Positions 45,533 to 55,600 of a stretch of 64,000 nt of DNA are shown here, in pieces. The DNA lies in assembly GCF_000613185.1 (NCBI RefSeq), contig NZ_CCBB010000003.1, positions 1,054,001 to 1,118,000 of the forward strand, read 5' to 3'. Under the pieces are notes generated by a model. The model was given only the letters and a program-made list of their open reading frames with translations. It ran no database searches and was not told where the DNA came from. This DNA is from Mycolicibacterium cosmeticum (GTDB taxonomy: Bacteria; Actinomycetota; Actinomycetes; Mycobacteriales; Mycobacteriaceae). The translations under genes and the position numbers were made by a program. Within the stretch, counting starts at the first letter, position 1; every line of letters begins with the position of its first letter.

Positions 45533-45573
45533 GCCGACAGTCATTGACGGTTCAAAAAAAGAGGGGCTCTTAC

Positions 45574-47034
<1,461 letters not shown>

Positions 47035-47039
47035 GCCCG

Positions 47040-47513
47040 GTGCCCAGAAGATTCACGCGGACGATCGCCGCGACGGCTGTGTGTGCCGTCGCGGCGATCG
47101 GCTGTTCGCACGGCAACGACAAATCTCAGCCGCCACCCGAGCCGCCGGTGCCGGTGCGTCACGACATCCCCGCCCTGGTGGCGGTTTTTCCCACCATCGG
47201 GGCGCCGGAAGCGGTCTCGTGGGTGCAGTGGACCGGCGATGCCGGTGCCCCCACCGCCGGAGTGCGGTGGACCGATGCCGTGGTGAAGCTGTCACCGGAG
47301 GTGACAGAAGCCATGATGAAGCTCTTCCAGCCCACCGACACCGGCCGCAAGCCCCGGGTGCGCGACGAACTCAGTGCCGACGTACCCCAAGGCCCGTTCC
47401 TCACCGGGGAACGGCTCGACAACGGCTTCTCCACACCGCCGGCGACGAGCACCTACGCGTTCCTGGATCGCGGCCACGCCACCTTGGTGTTGCAGGCGAC
47501 GAGCCTGGATTAG
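47040..47513 (+). CDS. Putative lipoprotein of unknown function
   Basis: The 157-residue protein starts at a GTG five bases after sahH. It has a basic start, a hydrophobic segment and lipobox AAIGC (cysteine about residue 20), then a Pro-rich linker. The rest, with PEAVSWVQWTGDAG and PATSTYAFLDRGHATLVLQ, is a compact beta-rich domain of no recognised family. Lipid anchoring to the outer face of the plasma membrane is expected. It may be co-transcribed with sahH. Confidence 0.75.
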   Translation: MPRRFTRTIAATAVCAVAAIGCSHGNDKSQPPPEPPVPVRHDIPALVAVFPTIGAPEAVSWVQWTGDAGAPTAGVRWTDAVVKLSPEVTEAMMKLFQPTDTGRKPRVRDELSADVPQGPFLTGERLDNGFSTPPATSTYAFLDRGHATLVLQATSLD

Positions 47514-47562
47514 TCCGGTCCCGCGCTGCGTAGAATTCTGCTCAGCGATCGAGGGGGGACCA

Positions 47563-47625
47563 ATGATGGCCGGTGGCGCAGTGATTCGGCATGCTGCGGA
47601 GATGACGCGCCGAAGGGTTCGGTGA
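47563..47625 (+). CDS. Short ORF coupled to the TPR gene (possible leader peptide)
   Basis: Twenty codons run from ATG 47563, right after GAGGGGGG, to a TGA that overlaps the TPR gene's GTG (GTGA). The peptide is MMAGGAVIRHAAEMTRRRVR. The strong ribosome site and the exact overlap suggest a translated short ORF that delivers ribosomes to the next gene. The peptide has no recognisable domain. Confidence 0.4.
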   Translation: MMAGGAVIRHAAEMTRRRVR

Positions 47626-48644
47626 TGTCGGCCGCCGCGAACGCGAATGATGCCGCCGCGGTCTACCTCGATGCGGGGGACTACCAACGCGCGACCGAGG
47701 TGTTGGGGGCGGCGTTGGCTCACGATCCGGGTAATGGTCCGTTGCTGGCGCGGTACGCGCAGGCGCGGTTGGGGCTCAGGGATTACGGGGGAGCCGCGTC
47801 GGCCGCCCATTCCGCGCTCGGCGCGATGCCGGGCAATGCGTACATCGAGCGGGTGTACGCCCTGGCGCTGCACGGTCTGGGCCGGCGCCAGGAAGCACTT
47901 CAATTGGCGTGGCGGTCCACCGCCGAGCACCCCGAGGACCCCTTGGCGTTCTCCATCTATGCGCGGCTGCTGCACCAGGCCGGTTTCGACCGCGAGGCGC
48001 TGCCGGTGGTCAACGAGGCGTTGCGGTTGAATCCCGGATCGGCGGACGCCCTGGTGCTGCGCGGCGACATCGCGCTGCGGACCGTGAATCGGTCGGCGGC
48101 CGAGTCCGATTACCACCAGGCGCTGCGCCTGGAACCGGGTCATGCGGCAGCCACGCACAACCTGGCCGTCACCAGGCTGCACTGGGGAACGCTGACCAAG
48201 GCGCTGCGCGGCTTCCTGGACGCCGGCCGGCTCGATCCGCAGTTGGGCCCGGCGGTGCGCGACGGTATCGGGGCCGTTCTGATCCGGGTGCTCAGGCCGG
48301 CGACGGCAGCGGTGGTATTCCTCGCGTCCGCTCTGGTATTCGTGGGCAATGTGCAGGAATTGCACCACTCCACCCTTGTGCCAAGGCTTTTCACTGCGGC
48401 GTTCAGCCTCGCCTTGGGTGCGGTGACCGTTTGGGTGGTGTGCAACGTGCCCGGACCGATGCTGGTCGCGGTGCTACGGGAGCGCCTCGTGCTGGCCCTG
48501 CGACTGCTGTTCTTGGTGGTGGCCACCGGCATCGGTGCGGTCATCGCCGTCGTCGGCGCCCCGTCGTCTGCAGCGGTTCTCGGGCCTGTGCTGTTGCTGG
48601 GCATGATCGGCTTGACCGTGTTGGGTTGGCTGGTCGGGCAGTAG
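47622..48644 (+). CDS. TPR-repeat membrane protein
   Basis: The roughly 340-residue protein has five or six tetratricopeptide repeats in residues 1-195 (for example AAVYLDAGDYQRATEVLGAA, RVYALALHGLGRRQEALQLA and LRLNPGSADALVLRGDIALR), a linker, then three or four membrane helices (about 215-335: AVVFLASALVFVG, TAAFSLALGAVTVWVV, LRLLFLVVATGIGAVIAVV, VLLLGMIGLTVLGWLVG). This layout suggests a membrane-anchored protein-interaction scaffold. GTG 47622 and ATG 47625 are both possible. Confidence 0.8.
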   Translation: MMSAAANANDAAAVYLDAGDYQRATEVLGAALAHDPGNGPLLARYAQARLGLRDYGGAASAAHSALGAMPGNAYIERVYALALHGLGRRQEALQLAWRSTAEHPEDPLAFSIYARLLHQAGFDREALPVVNEALRLNPGSADALVLRGDIALRTVNRSAAESDYHQALRLEPGHAAATHNLAVTRLHWGTLTKALRGFLDAGRLDPQLGPAVRDGIGAVLIRVLRPATAAVVFLASALVFVGNVQELHHSTLVPRLFTAAFSLALGAVTVWVVCNVPGPMLVAVLRERLVLALRLLFLVVATGIGAVIAVVGAPSSAAVLGPVLLLGMIGLTVLGWLVGQ

Positions 48645-48653
48645 GCTGCCACT

Positions 48654-50495
48654 GTGCGAGCCGCGGCGATGCTGGTGACCATTCTGCTCCTGGTCACCGG
48701 CTGCGGTCCGGGCCGGAACACGACGTCGGCGCCGTTCCCGTCGACCGCCGGGCGAGGGTCGTGTGCCGTCGACACCGAGCGCGACGTGCCGGCCACCATG
48801 CGTGACGGAGTGGTGTTGCGCGCCGACGTCTACCGGCCCAGGAACACCGGCCCCGTCCCGGTGATCCTGATGCGGACCCAGTACGGAAAGACCGGCGCGC
48901 AGGTGGCGCCCTCGCGGTATCAGTCACCGGATTGGTTTGCCTCGCACTGTTATCTGGTGGTGGTGCAGGATGTGCGCGGCCAGGGCACCTCCGGCGGCAC
49001 GTTCAGCGAGTTCACCAACGACATGAACGACGGATACGACTCGGTGGAGTGGGCCGCCGCCCTGCCCGGCTCCGACGGCAAGGTCGGTATGTACGGCTCG
49101 TCCTATGTCGGTGCCACCCAGTGGCTTGCCGCGGTCACCGCACCGCCACACCTGGTGACCATCGTCCCGGCCAACACCGCATCGGATTACTACGACGGCT
49201 GGACCTATGAGGGTGGGGAGTTCCGGCTGGCGTTCGTGCAGCCGTGGGCCATCGACTCCATTGCCAGCACCGCGGCCCGCAACCGCAAGGACCAGGAGGC
49301 GCTGGCGCGTCTGGAGGCGGCGGCGGCCGAGCCGACACATTGGCTGAATTTCCGTCCCTTCAAGGATCTTCCGCCGCTGCAGCCGAACAATCCGGCCGTC
49401 GCACCGTGGTACTTCGACTGGATCCGGCACAGTTCCCGCGATGACTTCTGGCGCGCCGTCAGCATCCGGGACCGGTATCCCTCGGTGCGGATCCCGGTGC
49501 TGCATTTCGAGGGCTGGTATGACGCGTTCCTCGCCGGCGGCGTGCAGAACTTCACCGGGATGACGGCCCGCGGTGGTAGCGACGTTGCCCGCGCCAACCA
49601 GCGACTGGTCATCGGGCCGTGGGATCACGTGGCCTGGGGCCGGCCCGACTCGCGGCCGGCGCCAATGCTTTCCGATATCGGCCCGGTCGGCAACAGCCCT
49701 ATCAACGACCTGATGCTCCAGTGGTACGACCACTTCCTCAAGGGTGCCGACAACGGCATCGGCGGCCAACCGCGCGTCGACTATTTCGTGATGGGCGCCA
49801 ACGCCTGGCGCCAGGCCTCGGGTTGGCCGCTGCCGCAGACCCAATGGGTGAACTGGTATCTGTCCGGAAACGGTGGTTTGGTGCAGCGCAGGGGTTCATT
49901 GCAACCCGTGCTGCCGGCAGCGCAAGGGCCGGACACCTACACCTATGACCCGGCGTATCCGGCGCCGAGCCTGGGTGGGCATTCGTGTTGCGGTGCCCTG
50001 TCGGGGCCGCAAGGTCCCTATGACCAGACGCCGGTGGAGCAGCGCTCCGACGTGCTGGTGTACGACTCGGCCCCGCTGTCCCAGGACACGGAGATCACGG
50101 GGCCCGCGACGGTGACGCTGTGGGCGGCGTCGTCCGCGGTCGATACCGATTTCACGGCCAAACTCGTCGTGGTGAAGCCGGACGGGCAGGCGGTGAACCT
50201 GAACAACGGGATTCTGCGGACCGCGTTCCGGGACTCGTTGTCGCAGCCGGCGCCGATCGAGCCGGGCCGGCCGTACGAGTTGCGGATCGAAATCTGGCCG
50301 ACCAGTTACGAATTCAGGTCAGGCGATCGGGTGAGGCTGGAGATCTCCAGCAGTGATTACCCGCAGTTCGCGCCGAATCCCAACACCGGGGCGCCGTTCG
50401 GCCAGGACACCAGGACACTGCCCGCCGTGCAGACGATCCTGCACGATCCGGCCCATCCGTCGTCGATCACGCTGCCGATCATCCCGGCCGGCTGA
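48654..50495 (+). CDS. CocE/NonD-family secreted hydrolase (lipoprotein)
   Basis: The 613-residue alpha/beta hydrolase of the X-Pro dipeptidyl-peptidase/cocaine esterase family has a lipobox in LLLVTGCGPG (Cys about residue 17). The nucleophile motif is MYGSSYVGATQW, the acid VLHFEGWYDAF and the histidine IGPWDHVAWG, giving a complete triad. The C-terminal jelly-roll domain (about 400-600) includes ETPVEQ-like PVEQRSDVLVYDSAPL and RVRLEISSSDYPQFAPN. It probably hydrolyses esters or amides outside the membrane. It begins nine bases after the TPR gene. Confidence 0.88.
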   Translation: MRAAAMLVTILLLVTGCGPGRNTTSAPFPSTAGRGSCAVDTERDVPATMRDGVVLRADVYRPRNTGPVPVILMRTQYGKTGAQVAPSRYQSPDWFASHCYLVVVQDVRGQGTSGGTFSEFTNDMNDGYDSVEWAAALPGSDGKVGMYGSSYVGATQWLAAVTAPPHLVTIVPANTASDYYDGWTYEGGEFRLAFVQPWAIDSIASTAARNRKDQEALARLEAAAAEPTHWLNFRPFKDLPPLQPNNPAVAPWYFDWIRHSSRDDFWRAVSIRDRYPSVRIPVLHFEGWYDAFLAGGVQNFTGMTARGGSDVARANQRLVIGPWDHVAWGRPDSRPAPMLSDIGPVGNSPINDLMLQWYDHFLKGADNGIGGQPRVDYFVMGANAWRQASGWPLPQTQWVNWYLSGNGGLVQRRGSLQPVLPAAQGPDTYTYDPAYPAPSLGGHSCCGALSGPQGPYDQTPVEQRSDVLVYDSAPLSQDTEITGPATVTLWAASSAVDTDFTAKLVVVKPDGQAVNLNNGILRTAFRDSLSQPAPIEPGRPYELRIEIWPTSYEFRSGDRVRLEISSSDYPQFAPNPNTGAPFGQDTRTLPAVQTILHDPAHPSSITLPIIPAG

Positions 50496-50498
50496 CCG

Positions 50499-50528
50499 CG
50501 AACGTGACCGTGTGCGTCACCTGGTTCG
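50499..50528. terminator. Stem-loop between convergent hydrolase and PaiB-like genes
   Basis: CGAACGTGAC and GTCAC...GTTCG pair as a ten-base stem interrupted by a three-base bulge with a seven-base loop, four bases after the hydrolase stop. It is a plausible terminator for the rightward unit. Confidence 0.4.
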
Positions 50529-50565
50529 CAGATTTCGTGCTCAAGCTCTCGTTCGTGCCGGGCGG

Positions 50566-51177
50566 TCAGGGCCGGAGCCGCTGGACCGCTTCAGCACCGG
50601 CGTCATCGCCGGATGCCTTGAGCCCGTTGATGACTCCGTCGATGTCGGCGGCGGGCCGGTTTTGGCTGAGCTTGAACTTGGCCTCGATCCGGGTGATGGC
50701 GAGCTCTATGCCCACGATGGCGCGCAGCTGGCCGGCGAGGTACTTCTGCGGGGCGTCGTCGACGCTCCATGGCTGTGGTCGGTTGGCTTCGTGCTTGTCG
50801 GTGAGCCGGCGCACCAGGCCGTCGAGCCAGGCCGGGTCATCATGCACGGTGACGGTGCCGTACACGTGGGCGGTCAGGTAGTTCCAGGTGGGCACGACAC
50901 GGCCGTGCTCGGCCTTGGACGCGTACCAGCTGGGGGAGATGTAGGAGTCCGCGCCGCGGACGATCACCAGCGCCTCACCGAGGACCGGGAGTTGCCACTG
51001 CGGGTTGTTGCGGGCGACGTGGCCCTGCAACGTGCGCTGCTCGGCGTCGTAGACGAACGGCAGCATGGTGGCGACCAGGCCGTCGGGCGTGGCGGTGATC
51101 AGGTCGGCTGCGCCGTGGTGGGTGAGCAGGTCATCGACCGAGGCGTCGTCGGCGGCGAAGTGGGCGGGGACGTACAT
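50566..51177 (-). CDS. PaiB-type FMN-binding protein
   Basis: The 203-residue protein matches the PaiB/FMN-binding split-barrel family: MYVPAHFAADDASVDDLL at the start, ATMLPFVYDAEQRTLQGHVA with ARNNPQW, SWYASKAEHGRVVPTWNYLT and the C-terminal GIELAITRIEAKFKLSQNRP. Members are annotated as transcriptional repressors or flavin reductases. It is downstream of the toxin/immunity genes on the same strand, after a 71-bp gap, and is more likely backbone-like than part of the toxin system. Confidence 0.88.
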   Translation of the reverse strand: MYVPAHFAADDASVDDLLTHHGAADLITATPDGLVATMLPFVYDAEQRTLQGHVARNNPQWQLPVLGEALVIVRGADSYISPSWYASKAEHGRVVPTWNYLTAHVYGTVTVHDDPAWLDGLVRRLTDKHEANRPQPWSVDDAPQKYLAGQLRAIVGIELAITRIEAKFKLSQNRPAADIDGVINGLKASGDDAGAEAVQRLRP

Positions 51178-51248
51178 GGGTCAAGGGTCCGTGACGGGGT
51201 GGGTGGTGGGCAAGGGGTTTTGGGGCGTGGTGCTGAATTACATGTGCG

Positions 51249-51659
51249 CTACGGCGCCAATGGGTCGACAAATTCGTAGATGTCAGTGATCTCCGCGAAC
51301 TGCAGGCGTCCGTGCGCTTCGAGCTTGCCCGTGCGGACGATGCCGGGTTGTTGGACGATCCACTCACCTCGGCTTCCGATGTAGAACACGTCGACGTACC
51401 CATCACCCACACCGACGACCATGAAGGGTTCCCCCTTCCAGCGGCATACTGTCCTGACGAATGACAGTTTCTCGAGCTCCGAGCGAGGAACGGTCCTGAT
51501 GCCTTGCACAGCGGCGATGCGTGAGGGTACGAAGTCGAGGACTTCCGGCTCACCTCGGTACGACCTCAGGATCACATCGGAGTTCTTGACGGTGGCGTGG
51601 TACTCACGACCCTGGAACGTCGCGTAGTGTCCGGTTGCTCGTGGGTGGTTGCGACTCAT
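51249..51659 (-). CDS. Putative immunity protein (family shared with 52165-52620)
   Basis: The 136-residue soluble protein starts at the ATG overlapping the preceding toxin-domain stop by four bases. It is a diverged paralogue of 52165-52620: both have YATFxGREYxA near the start, RTxCRWxGxPF in the middle (RTVCRWKGEPF here) and a C-terminal PGxxRxxKxE segment. Small size, no signal peptide, location directly downstream of a toxin domain and duplication are the marks of an immunity protein. The family is not one I recognise. GC is visibly below the backbone. Confidence 0.7.
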   Translation of the reverse strand: MSRNHPRATGHYATFQGREYHATVKNSDVILRSYRGEPEVLDFVPSRIAAVQGIRTVPRSELEKLSFVRTVCRWKGEPFMVVGVGDGYVDVFYIGSRGEWIVQQPGIVRTGKLEAHGRLQFAEITDIYEFVDPLAP

Positions 51660-52168
51660 ACGGGTTGCCTGACGGCGGACCACTCGTTGGCGCCGGCTAG
51701 AACCGCAGCCAGAATCTCCTTGCCTTGAACGGGGACGTGCCACAACTCGCCTGCTGACAGGACACCGCCGACTATCCAATACTCCGGAATTGCGAAACCG
51801 GGTGCCGTGAAACCGTTCCCGGTATAGGGCGGCATATCGTAACCGAGGTCAACGCCTGTGTCCTTGCCGATCGAGCGGGCAAGCGGCCCATCGGTAGATT
51901 CGACAGACGCCGCGTAGGAAAGCTTGAACCGCAGGGAGAACAGCGGTTGGTCGGGTGCAAACAACGATCCCGCATAGTTGAGGCCGAGTGCCTGGTAATA
52001 GGCAGCTGCGCCCTCCAGATTCGCGATGTAGGCAGCAGGGACCGCCGATCCGTTGATGACATCAGGTAGTCCGCCCAGACGCGGATCGACGTCGTTGGCG
52101 ATGAGTTTTTGGCCCTCGAAAGTAGACAAGGGCTTGTGCCAAATCGTCGTGGTCAGTGCCGACGTCAC
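51656..52168 (-). CDS. Free-standing toxin C-terminal domain (orphan toxin module)
   Basis: The 170-residue protein aligns with the last about 170 residues of the large toxin frame: GNGFTAPGFAIPEYW here against GTGFTASERFTVPEYF there, preceded by QKLI/QKVI and SLRF/AMRF segments and ending in AAVLAGANEWSAV against IAVLGPNQEWIGV. It lacks the WXG-like N-terminal delivery region. The GTG at 52168 overlaps the preceding immunity stop (GTGA), so it is probably translated; a TTG at 52207 is possible. The toxin family is unrecognised. It is flanked on both sides by immunity-like genes. Confidence 0.65.
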   Translation of the reverse strand: MTSALTTTIWHKPLSTFEGQKLIANDVDPRLGGLPDVINGSAVPAAYIANLEGAAAYYQALGLNYAGSLFAPDQPLFSLRFKLSYAASVESTDGPLARSIGKDTGVDLGYDMPPYTGNGFTAPGFAIPEYWIVGGVLSAGELWHVPVQGKEILAAVLAGANEWSAVRQPV

Positions 52169-52620
52169 CGTGTGTGCCTTTTGTTCACCTGGCCGTGCAA
52201 TCTGCAAGCTAGGTCGATATCTTCCACATGTTCCTCCACGTCGTTGAGTTCAGGCGCTGGTACCTCGCCGATGACCTCGAACTTGTCGGGTCGCTCCATA
52301 CCGGGAAGACGGCACACTTGATCGAAATCCTTGCCAAGATAGGTGACGTACGCGATTTCACCCATAATGATTCCGACCTCAAACGGATGGCCATGCCATC
52401 TGCACGTGGTCCGCACCTTCCTCAGCTGCTGAATACTCCCGACGTCAACGATCCTCTCCCCGCGAATCCAGCTTTTCTTGGACTCCTGAAAACCCGGACG
52501 CAATGGCTCGTCGTCCGAGAGGAGGCGAACGCGATCACCCATGTCACGCGCGAAGTACTCTCTGCCCTCGAAGGTTGCATAGTCGCCGCTCGCACGGATT
52601 CCATACCGCTGGTTATCCAT
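52165..52620 (-). CDS. Putative immunity protein for the second toxin domain
   Basis: The 151-residue protein starts at ATG 52620, overlapping the end of the large toxin frame by eight bases. Motifs YATFEGREYFARD, RTTCRWHGHPF and LPGMERPDKFEVIGE are shared with its paralogue at 51249-51659. It has no signal peptide. Coupling to the toxin end implies it protects against the domain at about 53460-52613. The interval 52321-52380 has 28 G/C of 60 bases, against 42 of 60 for 46441-46500 in sahH, which suggests acquisition. Confidence 0.72.
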   Translation of the reverse strand: MDNQRYGIRASGDYATFEGREYFARDMGDRVRLLSDDEPLRPGFQESKKSWIRGERIVDVGSIQQLRKVRTTCRWHGHPFEVGIIMGEIAYVTYLGKDFDQVCRLPGMERPDKFEVIGEVPAPELNDVEEHVEDIDLACRLHGQVNKRHTR

Positions 52621-55600
52621 CGCTGACAACTCCGATCCATTCCTGATTCGGGCCCAGAACGGCAATGAGCTCTTCACTTCCGTCAGTGGCGATTCTGTAC
52701 ATCTCCGCACCTGGGTTCATTGTGGTCCCTGCGGGCAGGAAGTACTCAGGCACCGTGAAGCGTTCACTCGCAGTAAAGCCCGTGCCCGTGAATGGATACG
52801 GATATCCCGGATCAAAACTCGGGCCATTTCCCGTCAGCTGCGAAAGTTGCTCGTCTGGTAGGTGAATCGGAACGCCGTCATCGACTGTAAACCGCATCGC
52901 GACAACTGGTTTCTGCGGATGGAACGGCGTGTCCTCATATTCGAGGGCCAAGCCATCGTAGATCCGATCTGGTGTGTTGAGCTCATGGGTATCGCGGGCG
53001 ACGCTGACCGATCCGCCGGTTGCATCCGGCGGGTAGCGTTTAGGTCCATCATCGAGTCGGCTGTCGGCTTGTCGGCTGTCGATCACCTTCTGGAGTGCTT
53101 CACCGCTCCCCACTTCGGAGAATTGATGGCGGAAGCTGTATACCAGTTCCCGTTGAGCGCTGTTCAGCCAATCGGCCGGTTGAACGAGCAGCGGTTGGAT
53201 ATCTGCCCGGCTCAGGCCACGTTCGGCCAGCCACGCGTCTGCGGCGGCGAAACGCGAATCCTGCGAACTGAGTTGCTCATTGGAGGCCCACACCCGGTGG
53301 TGCGAACCGTCGGCCAGTTCTACATAGCGCTCGCCGGATTGCCCGCCCTCTATGCGGAATTCATCCAGATTGTCGGGACGATGCTCGTTGTCGGGGTCAG
53401 TCGTCGTGTCAGGTGCATGGCCGTGGTCGGGCTGGTCCTCTTCAGCCGTCGAAGCAGGGTCTGACCTATTGTGCTCGTGATTGGACCCGACAGCATCGGC
53501 CGTTCCGGGCGAACCGTTGCCACCTACACCTCGGTCGTCGCCACCTCCGGCCACACCCCGTGGTTCTGTCGGCTCATCCACTCCGCGTGCGACGTCGCCA
53601 CGCTCGCCAGCCACCCTTTCGGCTCGTGAGCCAGAGTCTGCTTCTCGATGGTCAAGGGATTCTGCTGGGTGGGTGTCGGGGGATCGGTCAGCGACTCCAC
53701 CGTCATCTGATAGTCGATGGTCTGCGCGTCCTCCCGTACCCGCCGGATCGTGATCCGTGACTGACGCGGGTAGATCCGGCTCCCGCCCCGGTTGAATCCC
53801 GTCTCCTTGAACGTCGTGTACGCCTCGGCCACCATCGTCTCCGACCAACTCGGGTACTGATAGACGATCCCCGTCTCCGAATCGATCACCAGCCGCGCCA
53901 GGCCCAGTGCTTGACCCGAGGCCATCTGTTCCGGCATGAGCACCTTCGTCGCTACCCATCCCTTCTGGATCGGTTGCACTTGGAATGTCTCGGTTGGTGA
54001 CATCTGCGTCAGGTATGCCAGTGCTTGCTGCCTGGTCTGCAACTCCGCCATCGTTGTGCTCGCCTACCGATAGGTGGTGTCCGTCTCCGGCCACACGCCC
54101 TGATTCTGACGGCTCATCCATCTCGCGTGTGAGGCCGCCACTTTCGACAGCGGATCCCTCGGATCGCACAGGCCCGTGGGCTTCTCGATCGTCAAGGGAT
54201 GTTCCTGCGTCGGTTCGGGGGGATTGCTCAGCGACGTCGCCGTCAACCGATACTCGATCGTCACCGTGTCCTCCCGTGTGCGTCGAATCGTGATCTCCCA
54301 CTGATGCGGATAGATCTGGTTCCCCGCCCGGTTGAACCCCGTCTCCTTGAACGTCGTGTACTCCTCGGCCACCATCGTCTCCGACCAGCTCGGGTACTGG
54401 TAGACGATCCCCGTCTCCGAATCGATCACCAGCCGCGCCAGGCCCACTGCCTGGCCCGAGGCCATCTGCTCCGTGGAAAGCACTTTCGTCGCTATCCACC
54501 CGTGTTGAAACGGTTGCACGTGATAGGTCTGGCTCGGAGACATCTCGGCCAGATACGCCAGCACCTGCTCCCTGGTCTCCAATTCCGGCATGGTGCGCTC
54601 CTTGACTGGGTTCGATCGGCGTGAAGTTCAGGTAGGTCGACTGGTTGACCATCCAGGCAGGAGGACGGTCGGAGGTCAGTCCTTGCTGCGGATCCCACCA
54701 CACCGGGCCCCCGCCGCTTTCGGGATGCACGATGACCGTCGCATGTGACCCACTGGTGATGGGGTTTCCGTGGGCATCGAATAGATATTCGCCGCTGACC
54801 AGGTCGCGTGCATGCCAGCCGTTGACCACCAACGCGGCAGATCCTGGGCCAAGTTGGTCGATGTACTGGTGGAGCAGATCGAACTGGTCGACCAGCTTGT
54901 GGCCTGGGAACTCCAACAGCCCATTGCCGAGCCAATTCTGGGCTCGATTCAAGCCGTTGTGCTCACCGGATTGCCGGTCGATCGTCCCGTCCGGCAGCTC
55001 GTCCAGATACCGCGGTGCTGCCACGGTCGGTTCCCCGCGAAACGACGACAACGCCGAAAGAGAGCAGTCGAGGCAGTTGTTCGAGCGGCCGTCGACAGTC
55101 GGCCCGCCATCGTTGATCAAGTTGCCGTAGTCGTTCGTCCGGGGATCGGCATGCCGAACGTAGTCTCCCTGCGAGTCGCGCAGGGCGTCCTCCACCGCCC
55201 TCTGGTACGCGGGGTCCTCGACGTGGTCGAGCTGGTGCGGCCCGTAGATCCGGTCGTTCGCCGGATTACCGACCGGCCCCGAATGCTCCGGCTGTGCGGG
55301 TCCATTGCCGGTACCCGGATCATGGCTGGAGCCGGCGGGGTCGACGGGATGTTCCGCGGCGGCGCTGGGTGTTTGGTCCCGGGGAGGTATCGAATGGTCC
55401 TCCGACCGGGCGGCGGGCGATTCCGGTGTGGGACGCAGTGGTTCGCGCGCGGGTGCCGATTCGGGCGGGGCGGCGCTCGCCTTCACCGGCGCCGACGGCG
55501 AACGCTCGGCCGACGGTCCGGCGCCACTGTTGGACGGCGAATTGGTCTGCGGGGCGCGGGTTTCGGTCGACCGGGCCTCCGGTGACCGCGTTTCGGGAGC

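Larger units (their letters stand above)
53524..54591 (-). repeat. Tandem gene duplication of the immunity gene (period 540 bp)
   Basis: Two 528-bp genes in direct orientation with a 12-bp spacer are near-identical over long blocks, best between about 53800-53920 and 54340-54460, and more diverged towards the 3' ends. Confidence 0.85.

Noticed and set aside
45464..45573. SAH or SAM riboswitch before sahH
   Set aside because: The 110-bp leader has a palindrome and weak hairpins but no recognised riboswitch core; the evidence is not enough to call one.
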